Positions 44,601 through 52,370 of a DNA stretch of 57,976 bases are shown here, in pieces. Source of the stretch: a virus; IMG/VR virus record IMGVR_UViG_3300028878_000001, positions 1-57,976 of that record, one strand, 5' to 3'. Each line of letters starts with the position of its first letter. The stretch's first letter is position 1. Made by a program: the position numbers and the translations under genes. The notes below the pieces were generated by a model, which saw nothing but the letters and a program-made list of their open reading frames with translations, was not told where the DNA came from and made no database searches.

Positions 44601-44990
44601 TCATGCGAGCAGGGCCAGCCACTGCGGCGGCACCATCCCCAAGGGTGGCAGCTCGAACAGATGCTCAGCGAACCACCGCCGCGGCCACAGCATGACGTCG
44701 CGGAGGCGGTCGTCCAGCTCCCGAGGGTCAGGCGGGAACAGCCCGACGGGCCATTCCCACGGCAGGTCGCCGTGGTCGACCCGCCACTCCAGGTCGGCGG
44801 CGAGCTCAGCCCGGGCGATCACCCGGTCGATGTCCTCCAGCGGCGGGCCTTGGTCGGCGGGGTTGCGCCAGCCCCGCGACGGGTTCGGCCGGGGGGGCTG
44901 GGTGAGCCGGCCTGTCCCGCTCGAGTAACCACCACCACGCGGCCGGTAGCCGGCCCGGGCCAGCGGTGGGGTGGCCAGCCCACGTCTCAC
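44601..44990 (-). CDS. hypothetical protein
   Basis: 129 aa from GTG 44990 (GTGA overlap). Gly/Arg/Pro-rich N-terminus, then a domain with PLEDIDRVIARAELAADLEWRVDHGDLPWEWPVGLFPPD and RDVMLWPRRWFAEHLFELPPL, many Trp. Unknown; last gene of the WhiB operon. Confidence 0.65.
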   Translation of the reverse strand: MRRGLATPPLARAGYRPRGGGYSSGTGRLTQPPRPNPSRGWRNPADQGPPLEDIDRVIARAELAADLEWRVDHGDLPWEWPVGLFPPDPRELDDRLRDVMLWPRRWFAEHLFELPPLGMVPPQWLALLA

Positions 44991-45511
44991 AGATACCCTC
45001 CCGGCTCATACGGCGGCTCAGGGTCGGGGCGGTCGCTGCACTCACCAGGGTCGGGGTCGGTGCGGGTGGGGCAGCAGTCCTCCCCGGGGCAGTCGCGGCC
45101 CTGGCGGATGAAGGCGTCCAGCATCGACCCGCTGACCCCCAGGATCTGACGGTTGGGGGTGATCATCGGGGGCGGGTGGGGGTCGGTGGTCAGGGTCGGC
45201 CAGGCCCCACCACAGTCGGGGGCACCGCAGTCGCAGCGGTCGTCCAGGGGGGGAACCTCGACCAGCTCCAGGATGGCCTGGCGGTCGGGGACGGTCAGGA
45301 CCCCAACCTGGCCGTCGTCGCCCATGGCCTTGATCGCGACCATGCCACCGCCCAGCTCGACCAGGCCGTCGGGGAGGACGGTGGCGGGCCCGAAGGTGCC
45401 ACCCCAGCCCCCGGCCGCGACCCGCATGCCTGGTTGGGTGTCGCCGGCGAACAGCGGCCGCGACACCCAGCTGGGGCCGTCGCGAGCTGGTTTCGGGGTC
45501 AGGCCAGCCAA
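44987..45511 (-). CDS. hypothetical Cys-containing protein
   Basis: 174 aa from TTG 45511 with GGAGGAGG upstream. Gly-rich centre (GMRVAAGGWGGTFGPATVLPDGLVELGGGMVAI), then CDCGAPDCGG and CPGEDCCPTRTDPDPGEC. Could be a multi-Cys zinc protein with a beta domain. Unknown. Confidence 0.65.
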   Translation of the reverse strand: MAGLTPKPARDGPSWVSRPLFAGDTQPGMRVAAGGWGGTFGPATVLPDGLVELGGGMVAIKAMGDDGQVGVLTVPDRQAILELVEVPPLDDRCDCGAPDCGGAWPTLTTDPHPPPMITPNRQILGVSGSMLDAFIRQGRDCPGEDCCPTRTDPDPGECSDRPDPEPPYEPGGYL

Positions 45512-45528
45512 CTTGTTGCCTCCTCCGG

Positions 45529-46146
45529 TCAGGCAGCCACCGCGGCGGCCGCGGCAGGCTGGACGGTGCGGCCCAGGCTTTCCCATTCGGTGTAGGGCCA
45601 GCGGGTGCCGCAGTCGTGGCAGACCACCAGCCCAGCCTGCGGCAACCCAACCAGGGTGCCGGTGCAGACCCCACCGTCGTCGATCAGATCCAGGTCGACC
45701 ACCGGGCACGCTACCCCAAGCGGGATCGCGCGGCTGGACAGCCCGAGGACGCGGCGGGCCGCGACCACCAGCGCATGGAGCCAGTCGGCCACCTCCGGGC
45801 CGGTGTCGAGCTCGGCCAGGGCAGGCGCGGCCCGATCCAGGAACCGCAGGGCCTCGGGCACCCGCGGAGACTGCCGATACCGCACATCCAGCGGCCCCGA
45901 AACCCCCATCCCGAGGGCGTTCTTGGCCTGGACTTCCATCTGCAAGCAGGCGGCGTTGACCTCATGGATAAGGTCGATGACGTCCTCGCGGGCCGGGCCG
46001 GGGGGGTCGTTGCGGTTGCTGCTGTTCTTCTCGCGGGCGGCCTGGCCGCGGATGGTGGCGGGGAACAGGTCCGGGTACAGCCGGCCCAGGGTGCGGGCGT
46101 TGCGTTCGATGCGGCCACAGAGCCGCTCGGTGGCGGGGGTGGTCAT
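45529..46146 (-). CDS. hypothetical protein in WhiB operon
   Basis: 205 aa, ATGA overlap with the WhiB-like stop. N-terminal helices with RIERNARTLGRLYPDLFPA; DVIDLIHEVNAACLQMEVQAKNALG; C-terminal CPVVDLDLIDDGGVCTGTLVGLPQAGLVVCHDCGTRW zinc-ribbon-like part and poly-Ala end. May be a regulatory partner of the WhiB-like protein. Confidence 0.68.
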   Translation of the reverse strand: MTTPATERLCGRIERNARTLGRLYPDLFPATIRGQAAREKNSSNRNDPPGPAREDVIDLIHEVNAACLQMEVQAKNALGMGVSGPLDVRYRQSPRVPEALRFLDRAAPALAELDTGPEVADWLHALVVAARRVLGLSSRAIPLGVACPVVDLDLIDDGGVCTGTLVGLPQAGLVVCHDCGTRWPYTEWESLGRTVQPAAAAAVAA

Positions 46147-46643
46147 GCGGCGCTCCAGGTTCCCGGCCCAGCGGACGGCTTGAGCCGGCCCGGGTCGACG
46201 TGGTTGCGGCGGGCGATGGTCTGGTCGAGGTCGACCATGCGGCGGGCCTGACCGGTGGGGGAGATGCCGGCTTCGGTGTCGAGCTGGCCGGCTCGGGCCC
46301 ACAGATGGATGACCTCCTCGGAGATGCCGAGGAGGCGGGCAGCCTCAGCGACCGGCAGCCAGCGGCCATGGGCGGGGGGGCGGGGGGTGCCGGGCTGCCA
46401 GCGTTGGAGGCGCAGCAGCTCCCGGTCGGTGTCGGTGGTGCCACCCCAGATGCCTTGCAGCGGGTCTCCGGTGGCGGTGCGGCCCCGGTAGCCTTCGGCC
46501 AGGCAGAGGTCGCGGACGGGGCAGCTGGCACAGTCGGCCAGGGCCAGCCACGGGGCGGGGGTAGCCCAGTCGCCTGGTTCAGGGGTGAAGGCGTCGGGGT
46601 TCGGGGTGCCGCGGCATGCGGCGCGGTTGTGCCACCCAGACAT
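46143..46643 (-). CDS. WhiB-like Fe-S regulator fused to a MerR/excisionase-type HTH
   Basis: 166 aa. Four Cys in the WhiB arrangement: C10, C38, C41, C47 (ALADCASCPVRDLC), then QGIWGG at ~64-69. After a Pro linker, WLPVAEAARLLGISEEVIHLWARAGQLDTE...RRMVDLDQT is an HTH of the MerR/Xis type. Actinophage WhiB proteins are usually about 80-110 aa, so the fused HTH is unusual. Presumably senses redox/NO or binds host sigma factor and targets DNA itself. The promoter region has a 9-bp inverted repeat. Confidence 0.88.
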   Translation of the reverse strand: MSGWHNRAACRGTPNPDAFTPEPGDWATPAPWLALADCASCPVRDLCLAEGYRGRTATGDPLQGIWGGTTDTDRELLRLQRWQPGTPRPPAHGRWLPVAEAARLLGISEEVIHLWARAGQLDTEAGISPTGQARRMVDLDQTIARRNHVDPGRLKPSAGPGTWSAA

Positions 46644-46657
46644 GGGCGGGCTTCTTT

Positions 46658-46699
46658 CTGTTGGCGATCCACTCGCTGTCTATCGTTGCACGCCAACAG
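46658..46699. promoter_or_regulatory. inverted repeat at the WhiB-like promoter
   Basis: CTGTTGGCG (46658-46666) and CGCCAACAG (46691-46699), 24 nt apart, 15 nt upstream of the WhiB-like start. Layout parallels the 39.7-kb site (arms with TGTTG, ~23-nt gap). The gap contains the third copy of GCGATCCACTC. Confidence 0.65.
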
Positions 46700-46769
46700 G
46701 GCCGCTAATACACGGGGGCCCAACCCGGCCGATGCGGCCGACCGACCACCACCAGCAGCACTCCCGGAG

Positions 46770-46958
46770 GCTCCCCCCGGCGGCCAGTCACCGGCCAGCC
46801 ACTCCCCCGCCCGGCCAGCCCGCGGCCAGCCACCTCCCGGGGGCTCCCCCCGGCGGCCAGTCACCTCCCGGCGGCTCCCCCGGCCGGCCAGTCGGGCGGC
46901 CAGCCACTCCCCGCGGGCTCCCCCCCGGGCCGGTCCGCGGCCAGCCACTCCCCGGGGC
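46770..46958. repeat. GC-rich repeat array, copy 2 (inverted relative to copy 1)
   Basis: About 190 bp of GGCCAGTCACCGGCCAG, CGGCCAGCCACTCCCC and CCTCCCGGGGG words, reverse complement of those at 11037-11165, including exact 23- and 17-nt matches. Lies upstream of WhiB and downstream of 46964-47197. No gene inside. Confidence 0.9.
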
Positions 46959-46963
46959 TCAGC

Positions 46964-47197
46964 TCACAGCAGCAGCCGGTGGGGGACCGCCAGGGCGGCC
47001 AGGGGGGGGACGGTGGTGAGCAGGTCACGCTCGAAGCCGGCCAGGTCGGCTTCGTCTTCGGTGGGGGTGATGCGGCAGATGAGGGCGATGACCCCAACAC
47101 CGTCGTCGGTGGTGCCTTCCCACACGCGGGCGTTGACCCGGCCAGCGCCGTCGACAAGCTCGACAACCTTGGCGGTGGAGTTGAGAACGATTCGCAC
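46964..47197 (-). CDS. small hypothetical protein
   Basis: 77 aa from GTG 47197 (GGAGG leader). RIVLNSTAKVVELVDGAGRVNARVWEGTTDDGVGVIALICRITP: beta domain with acidic loop, then LAGFERDLLTTVPP. Precedes the GC-rich array. Unknown. Confidence 0.65.
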   Translation of the reverse strand: MRIVLNSTAKVVELVDGAGRVNARVWEGTTDDGVGVIALICRITPTEDEADLAGFERDLLTTVPPLAALAVPHRLLL

Positions 47198-47212
47198 GGG
47201 CGGGCCTCCGTG

Positions 47213-47383
47213 TCAGTAGTCGTCGGGATGGCGCGGGTCGCGCATCCTCAAGGTGTAGTAGAGCGACAGGCGCAGGGCGCGGCGGACCCGCCTGCAGGCG
47301 TTGCAGGCCAACGCTTCGGCGGGGGTGTGGCCTTGGTGGATGGCCAGCAGGGCACGGCGGTCAGCGGGCGGCAGCAGCGGCAT
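47213..47383 (-). CDS. 56-aa small protein with CxxC
   Basis: ATG 47383 with AGGAGA upstream. HQGHTPAEALACNACRRVRRALRLSLYYTLRMRDPR: a CxxC followed by basic helix. Likely a zinc knuckle or nucleic-acid binder. Confidence 0.6.
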   Translation of the reverse strand: MPLLPPADRRALLAIHQGHTPAEALACNACRRVRRALRLSLYYTLRMRDPRHPDDY

Positions 47384-47439
47384 CGGTCAGACTCTCCTGG
47401 TGGACGGCTCAAGTTCACCATAGCTCGCAGGCCGGTCAG

Positions 47440-48009
47440 TCAGGTGCTGGTGGTGGCCAGGCGCTTGTCGGCCGGGTCGGTCGGGCAGCTCGCCGCGCCG
47501 GTGGGGAAGCTGCGGACCTGGGGGTAGCCGGGCACCGTCCAGATCAGGCTGACCGAGTCGGCCGCGCCACCAGCCACGGTCATGGGCCGCTCGGGGGTGA
47601 ACGTCTCCCCGGCGCCGACCCGGATCGAAGGGGCGAGCAGGGTCACCTGGCCGTCCTTGTCGAGCTGGCCGACCAGCGACCCGGCGACCGGCCGACCGCT
47701 GTGGTTCTCCAGCCGCCACCCAACCGCGTAGCCGTCGCCGGCGTAGCGGACACAGGCCACGCTGGTGACCAGGACCTGCAAGGGCCCGGGGGCGCTGGTG
47801 GTGGTGAACGCCTCCGGGCCGGACCCGGTCGGGACCACCCCCGGGGTGGTGGTCGAGGTCGGGACGGCCACGCTGGTCGGCGGCAGGGTCGCTGTCGAGG
47901 TGGTCGGGGTGGGGCCGTCGGAGGCGACCGCGGCCACGACCGCGGCGCCAGTGGCCACGACCAGCATCACCAGCACGATGACGGTGCGGCGCGACACGCG
48001 CTCAGGCAT
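47440..48009 (-). CDS. membrane-anchored or secreted beta-domain protein
   Basis: 189 aa. N-terminal signal/anchor (TVIVLVMLVVATGAAVVAAVA, 9-29), a Thr/Pro/Ser stalk (PTPTTSTATLPPTSVAVPTSTTT), then an Ig-like beta domain with a Cys pair. Faces the outside of the host cell. Adjacent to the secreted phosphatase; likely lysogenic-conversion type cargo. Confidence 0.78.
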   Translation of the reverse strand: MPERVSRRTVIVLVMLVVATGAAVVAAVASDGPTPTTSTATLPPTSVAVPTSTTTPGVVPTGSGPEAFTTTSAPGPLQVLVTSVACVRYAGDGYAVGWRLENHSGRPVAGSLVGQLDKDGQVTLLAPSIRVGAGETFTPERPMTVAGGAADSVSLIWTVPGYPQVRSFPTGAASCPTDPADKRLATTST

Positions 48010-48023
48010 CAGCGGGTTCCTCT

Positions 48024-49109
48024 CTACGGCCAGCAGCCGGCCGCGGCCGGCGGGCCGTCGACCGTGCCGTCGGTGTGGTGGAACTGGTGGGTCCAGGTGC
48101 CGCCCTGCCAGCCGGCCGGGCTCTGGCTGACGGCCAGGTCGAGGGTCTCGACACCGAATGCGGGGCCGTTGTAGCGGTAGCGGAGCCCTTCGGGGGCCGG
48201 GTTGACCCGGAAGTCGGTGTGGCTGCGGCCGCCCATCCCTTCGGTGATCTGGCGCATCCCCGACCCGGTCGGGCTGAGGTGCCGGTCCCAGGTCATGGGG
48301 CCGAAGCGGGCCTCGCTGTGGCTGTGGCCGGACATGACCAGGTCGTTGTGCCAGTGGTTGAGGGCCAGCCAGAACTGGCGGGTGGCGTCGTCGTTGGCGA
48401 AGAACCCCGACCCGATGTACTCGTGATGCCAGACCGCGATCGAGCATTTGCGGCCCGAGGTCTGGCCGCCGTGGCGGGCCGCGAAGAAGGCGTTGAGCCA
48501 GCGGACCTGCTCGCCGTCGCCGGCGCAGCTGGCGGTGTCGACGTCGCCGGTGCCGCCTGCGGCCCGGCCGCAGTTGGAGTCGAGGGTGACGATGAACCAG
48601 TCGGGGCGGGCGTCGCGGTTGGTGTCCAGGTCGATGCCGTAGTAGCCGCGCTCAGGCTGGCAGGGGACCGGGTCGGCCTTGCAGGGCAGGCTGGCGAACA
48701 GCTCGGCGAAGTAGGTGTTGAGGCCGGTGGCGCCGGGCCCGGGGGCTGAGGCGTCGTGGTTGCCTGGTGCCGGGCACAGCACCTTGGGGCCGACCAGCCG
48801 GCCATAGCTGCCGTCGTAGCCCAGCGGCGAGCGGAACATCTCGATCTCGCCGTGCTCGTACATCAGATCGCCGGGCTGGCAAATCCCGTCCGGTTTCAGG
48901 CTGACCAGCAGCTCGGCGGTGGCCTGGTCGAAGGGGCCGGTCGTCTCCCCGACGGGTGGGGCGACGTCGGCAACGAACGCCCACCGGGCGCCGCCAGCGG
49001 GCCAGCTGTAGGGGCCGGTGGGGTCGGCGGCGGCCGGTGCCGGCCAGCCGCCAGCCGCCATCATCGCCACGCACAGCACCACCACCAGCAGGAGGCGGGC
49101 GTGTGTCAC
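48024..49109 (-). CDS. secreted calcineurin-like metallophosphoesterase
   Basis: 361 aa from GTG 49109. Signal peptide (RLLLVVVLCVAMMAAGGWPAPAAA). Metallophosphoesterase motifs in order: a GDLMYEHGE Asp region, PGNHDAS, VWHHEYIG and MSGHSHSEARF. This is the purple-acid-phosphatase-like arrangement for a two-metal centre. Expected to hydrolyse phosphate esters outside the cell. Rare as phage cargo; the first-motif Asp (usually GD...D) is only partly clear. Confidence 0.85.
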   Translation of the reverse strand: MTHARLLLVVVLCVAMMAAGGWPAPAAADPTGPYSWPAGGARWAFVADVAPPVGETTGPFDQATAELLVSLKPDGICQPGDLMYEHGEIEMFRSPLGYDGSYGRLVGPKVLCPAPGNHDASAPGPGATGLNTYFAELFASLPCKADPVPCQPERGYYGIDLDTNRDARPDWFIVTLDSNCGRAAGGTGDVDTASCAGDGEQVRWLNAFFAARHGGQTSGRKCSIAVWHHEYIGSGFFANDDATRQFWLALNHWHNDLVMSGHSHSEARFGPMTWDRHLSPTGSGMRQITEGMGGRSHTDFRVNPAPEGLRYRYNGPAFGVETLDLAVSQSPAGWQGGTWTHQFHHTDGTVDGPPAAAGCWP

Positions 49110-49366
49110 TTGGGATCTCCCTTCCCCTTGACCTCGGGGAGCCGCTCCACCGGGGTGTGGGTGCCGCCAGTATGGTCGTTCCAGAACCCAGCGATCAGCT
49201 CGGCGGCATGGGCGCCGGTGACATAGATCGCGCAGCCAAGCCCGCCGGGGATGCCCTGGCACAGGCACGCGGCGTCCGGTGGTGGCATGGGTGGCTTGCG
49301 GGGCCGCCCGGAGGACCGTCGGGGGATGCCGGCGGCCCGGCGGGACACCCGTGGGGGGCGGGCCAT
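49106..49366 (-). CDS. small hypothetical protein before the phosphatase
   Basis: 86 aa, start 14 nt from operator site 3. Basic N-terminus (RRAAGIPRRSSGRPRKPP), CLCQGIPGGLGCAIYV, then helix and WNDHTGG. ATGA-type overlap with the phosphatase start. Unknown. Confidence 0.6.
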   Translation of the reverse strand: MARPPRVSRRAAGIPRRSSGRPRKPPMPPPDAACLCQGIPGGLGCAIYVTGAHAAELIAGFWNDHTGGTHTPVERLPEVKGKGDPK

Positions 49367-49379
49367 CAGCAGCCCGATG

Positions 49380-49400
49380 GTGTCAGGGGTCGCCTGACAC
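49380..49400. promoter_or_regulatory. palindromic operator-like site 3
   Basis: GTGTCAGG-GGTCG-CCTGACAC, 8-bp perfect arms, directly upstream of the start at 49366. The minus strand TAGTGT overlapping it could be a -10. The intergenic stretch to 49516 holds no other gene. Confidence 0.7.
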
Positions 49401-49516
49401 TAGAAGGGAGCCGGTCGGGGTGGGACGGCAGGTTCAGCACCCAGCACGCTCCAGGGTCAGAGCGGGGTGGCGCCAGCCCGCCGCCGCGTGGGCCGCCACC
49501 ACCCCACAGTTGCGGG

Positions 49517-49615
49517 TCAGTGCCACTTGACGCCGGCACCGAGCGCGGCCGCGGCCGCGGCCAGGCCAGCGAGGCCGGCCAGCACCCGCCAGGTGCGGGC
49601 ACGTAGGGTCTGCAT
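49517..49615 (-). CDS. 32-aa membrane micropeptide
   Basis: ATG 49615 with a very strong AAGGAGG leader. RTWRVLAGLAGLAAAAAALGAGV is one membrane helix with a basic N-terminus. Position between two secreted-protein genes supports an envelope location. Confidence 0.6.
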   Translation of the reverse strand: MQTLRARTWRVLAGLAGLAAAAAALGAGVKWH

Positions 49616-49641
49616 GGATCCTCCTTCCTCCTTCCTCTCTT

Positions 49642-50175
49642 TTAGAGCCCGCAGGCGACCAGGTTGTCGGTGACGGCGAAGGTGGCGCCGTCCTTGTACC
49701 CGCTGCGGGAGAGCCCGGTGGGGGTGACCCGCCATTCCAGATCGGACCCGTAGTAGGTCTGGGTTGAGCTACCCCAGCAGCCCCAGTTGGAGTAGCGGAC
49801 GACGTAGCTCTCGTTGAAGGTGTCGGCGAAGTTGTTGTTCTCGACCACCACGGCGCCGTCGAGGATCTTCACACGCTCGATCAGGCCCCGCCCGTCGCTG
49901 TTGTTGTCGAAGTCCCAGTCGGCGCCGCTGTCGGCGACCCCGCCCTTGCGGACCCGCATCTCGGACCGGACCCGAACCTTGCCGGTGGTGTAGTCGTGTT
50001 GGAGGCAGCGCCGGACCTCGGCGACGGTGCCGTCACCCCAGGCGGCCGCTGTGTCCCAGTCGACCGCGTTTGGGCGGCAGCCGTAGGTGAGGACCGCCGC
50101 CTGCGCGGGGGCGGCCAGGGCGGTGAGGGTGGCGAGGGCCAGCGTCAAGGCGGCAATCGCACGGATGCGTCGCAT
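49642..50175 (-). CDS. secreted protein
   Basis: 177 aa from ATG 50175 (GGAAGGA leader); an ATG at 50190 is possible. Signal peptide (IAALTLALATLTALAAPAQA). Mature part is Asp/Asn/Tyr-rich with Cys in YGCRPN, VRRCLQH, NWGCWGS, VACGL (two possible disulfides). Probably beta-rich exported protein. Family not recognised. Confidence 0.75.
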   Translation of the reverse strand: MRRIRAIAALTLALATLTALAAPAQAAVLTYGCRPNAVDWDTAAAWGDGTVAEVRRCLQHDYTTGKVRVRSEMRVRKGGVADSGADWDFDNNSDGRGLIERVKILDGAVVVENNNFADTFNESYVVRYSNWGCWGSSTQTYYGSDLEWRVTPTGLSRSGYKDGATFAVTDNLVACGL

Positions 50176-50205
50176 CAGGTGTCCTTCCATGGGTGGGCCA
50201 GAGGG

Positions 50206-50250
50206 TTAGCCCCAGCGGATCAGCAACGCGAGGAAGGCAGCGAACAGCAC
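50206..50250 (-). CDS. possible 14-aa hydrophobic leader peptide
   Basis: GTG 50250 with GGAGGTGACCG upstream, encodes LFAAFLALLIRWG then TAA, ending 31 nt before the secreted protein start. Could be a leader peptide controlling that gene; equally may be chance. Confidence 0.25.
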   Translation of the reverse strand: MLFAAFLALLIRWG

Positions 50251-50253
50251 CGG

Positions 50254-51246
50254 TCACCTCCTCCCGGTTGGGTGGGCGAGGCGGACCAGCGCCTCCAGGT
50301 CGGCGGGATGGTCCACCAGCCAGCGGCCGGCGACGAACAGCAGATCATCGGCGTCCAGGGTTCCGACGGGGGTGTGACGAGGTTGGGCAACCGCCTGGAG
50401 GTAGCGGCCCGCCTCGGCCAGGTCCTCGGGCTCCAGCGGCCGGCTGCCCCAGTTGCCGTCGAGCAGGAACCGGAAGTGGCGGTCGAACATGACCTCGGGG
50501 GGCAAGGCACGGTCGACCTGCCAGCTGCGGTTGGGGATGCGGATGGGGGGGGCTTGGGGGATCCCAGCCGCCTGGAAGGTTGCCGCAACCATCGCCGGGG
50601 TCGCTGGCGGCCCCAACCCCCGCTGGGCCATGTGCGCCTTGAGGTTCTGGAGGTCGCCGTCGGCTTCGACGATCACACACACCAGCCCGCCGGTCAGCCC
50701 CCCGAGGGCGGCCAGCATCGGGATCAGCCCGTCGACCTGTTCCAGGTAGTAGACGCCATGCAGGTTGGTGACATAGGCCGGGGGCGGGTCCAGCCTCGCC
50801 CCGGCGGCCAGCTGGGCGAGGAGATCTTGGAGGGTGACCGCCAGCACGTTGACATGCACGCCGTAGCGGATGCTGCCGGCGGTACGGCGGGCCAGCTCGG
50901 CCAGCTGGCGGGCGTCGGGCTCTTCGGCGTGCAACACGAACCGGTCGCTGTCGAGCTCGCCGTACAGGTCGCGGGCGACGGTCAGGGTCTTGGCGGCCTC
51001 GCCGGCGCAGGTGTCCAGCGCCGCCAGCTGGCCAGCGCGGGCGAGATGGGCAAGGTGGCGGGAGAAGTCGGGGAGGGCCTTGAGGGTGGCGGCCAGGGTG
51101 GCCGCGTCGCGGAGGTGTTCGTGTTCGATGGCCTTCGAGGTGGCGTAGCTGCGGACATAGCCGTCGCTGACCGCCCGGTCGGGGTGGTAGGCGGCCAGGG
51201 TGGCGGGGGCGTTGGGGCCCAGGTGGGCGGCCAAGTCAGGATGCAT
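50254..51246 (-). CDS. probable class I SAM-dependent methyltransferase
   Basis: 330 aa, GGAGGCCCCCGC leader. Rossmann-like order: LAALDTCAGEAAKTL (motif I position, degenerate), FVLHAEEPDARQL (acidic end of strand 2), YVTNLHGVYYLEQVDGLIPMLAALGGLTGGLVCVIVEAD (strands 4-5 with an H-x-x-YYL helix start). No DNA-methylase catalytic motif (PCQ/DPPY) is present. It therefore looks like a small-molecule or peptide methyltransferase, not the missing C5-cytosine methylase for the TET/JBP-like enzyme. Confidence 0.55.
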   Translation of the reverse strand: MHPDLAAHLGPNAPATLAAYHPDRAVSDGYVRSYATSKAIEHEHLRDAATLAATLKALPDFSRHLAHLARAGQLAALDTCAGEAAKTLTVARDLYGELDSDRFVLHAEEPDARQLAELARRTAGSIRYGVHVNVLAVTLQDLLAQLAAGARLDPPPAYVTNLHGVYYLEQVDGLIPMLAALGGLTGGLVCVIVEADGDLQNLKAHMAQRGLGPPATPAMVAATFQAAGIPQAPPIRIPNRSWQVDRALPPEVMFDRHFRFLLDGNWGSRPLEPEDLAEAGRYLQAVAQPRHTPVGTLDADDLLFVAGRWLVDHPADLEALVRLAHPTGRR

Positions 51247-51259
51247 GCGGGGGCCTCCG

Positions 51260-51928
51260 TCAGGTGGTGGGCCAGGGTTGGCGGGCGGCGGCGCAGGTGC
51301 GGGCGTGGGTGGCGGCCGCTCCGCCTGCGGCACCGCCGCTCCACCCGCACGCGCAGTTGTAGTAGACGGCCGGTCGGTAGCCGGGACCGCCCTGCTTGGT
51401 GGTCTTGCGCATGGAGCCATAGGGGCCGTCGACCGTCCCGGCGATCTGGCCGGCGGTCTTGGGCTGGTCGGCCTGTCCGTTGCGGGCGGCGGTGTCGGCG
51501 GCGGCCACATAGTTGGCGTGCTTGGCGGCCATGTGCTGGGCCAGGTTGTTGAAGGGTGCTCGGGAACAGGCGGGGACCGGGCACACGCCGTGGGCGGCGC
51601 GGCGGCGGGCCCGGGTCAACTGCCCTTTGAGGATGCTCTTGGCCTTGCGTTCCTTCCCTTCCTCGATCCGCCACCACTCGGCCGTCTCCCACGCGGCGGT
51701 GAGCGCCCGTTGCTTGGCTTCCAGCTCCTTGCGGAGCTTCTGTTCGGTGGTCTCGCGGTAGACCCGCGGGTGGCCGTTGGGGCAGTACCACGTCTTGCCG
51801 TCGTCCTGGCGTTCCTCCCTCCAGCGGGGCGGGACCGCGAAGCTGATCCCGCACTCGCCGCAGACGATCAGCTCCAGGCGGGTGGTGGTGGTCGGCGCGA
51901 TGTACCGGGTGGCCGTGGTGGCGGTCAT
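51260..51928 (-). CDS. zinc-finger/coiled-coil protein
   Basis: 222 aa from ATG 51928. N-terminal CGECGISFAVP...YCPNGHP ribbon, coiled coil (TTEQKLRKELEAKQRALTAAWETAEWW), then a C2H2 finger CPVPACSRAPFNNLAQHMAAKH and a C-terminal CACGWSGG...H. Three zinc modules. The CxxxxC-(12)-H-(4)-H finger is like eukaryote-style fingers found in some phage proteins. Probable nucleic-acid binder. Confidence 0.8.
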   Translation of the reverse strand: MTATTATRYIAPTTTTRLELIVCGECGISFAVPPRWREERQDDGKTWYCPNGHPRVYRETTEQKLRKELEAKQRALTAAWETAEWWRIEEGKERKAKSILKGQLTRARRRAAHGVCPVPACSRAPFNNLAQHMAAKHANYVAAADTAARNGQADQPKTAGQIAGTVDGPYGSMRKTTKQGGPGYRPAVYYNCACGWSGGAAGGAAATHARTCAAARQPWPTT

Positions 51929-51953
51929 GGCGGGCCGTCCTTTCCTGGCGGGG

Positions 51954-52370
51954 TCAGGTTTCGATGGCGGTGTAGCGCCAGTGGCAGCGGGCACCGTCGC
52001 CGGTCATGTCCTCGAACCGGATGCCGACCTTCCAGCCGGTGGGGACGTACAGCAGGCCGGTCCAGCACAGCTCCCGGCCGGGTGGGACCTCGACCGGGGT
52101 GATGCCGCCGGGGGCGAAGCGGGCATGGTCGGTTTCGGGGTCTTGGCCGTCCAGCAGCAGGAAGGTGGCCAGGTTGGGGTGGTCTTCGGCGTTGTGGGCG
52201 TAGATGGACTGGAGGATCCACAGCTTGCCGACCGGGACGCCGACGTGGGGGCGGGTCGACACCGCCGGGCCCGGTTTGGAGTCCCACGACACCGACTCCC
52301 CGATGACATCGCGGCCCATCGGGTAGCGGGCGCTCAGCGACCGGATGGGAGTGCGGGTGAAGATGGTCAA
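51954..52370 (-). CDS. hypothetical beta-sandwich-like protein
   Basis: 138 aa from TTG 52370, GGAGGCCCC leader as for the ClpP-like gene. Strand-rich (GVPVGKLWILQSIYAHNAEDHPNLATFLLLDG, ELCWTGLLYVPTGWKVGIRFEDM), a layout like small jelly-roll or virion surface proteins. Follows the glycosyltransferase with ATGA-like overlap. Unknown. Confidence 0.65.
   Translation of the reverse strand: MTIFTRTPIRSLSARYPMGRDVIGESVSWDSKPGPAVSTRPHVGVPVGKLWILQSIYAHNAEDHPNLATFLLLDGQDPETDHARFAPGGITPVEVPPGRELCWTGLLYVPTGWKVGIRFEDMTGDGARCHWRYTAIET

Noticed and set aside
50254-51246. C5-cytosine DNA methyltransferase partner for the TET/JBP-like enzyme
   Set aside because: No PCQ, ENV or QxRxR motifs; only a generic Rossmann methyltransferase pattern.
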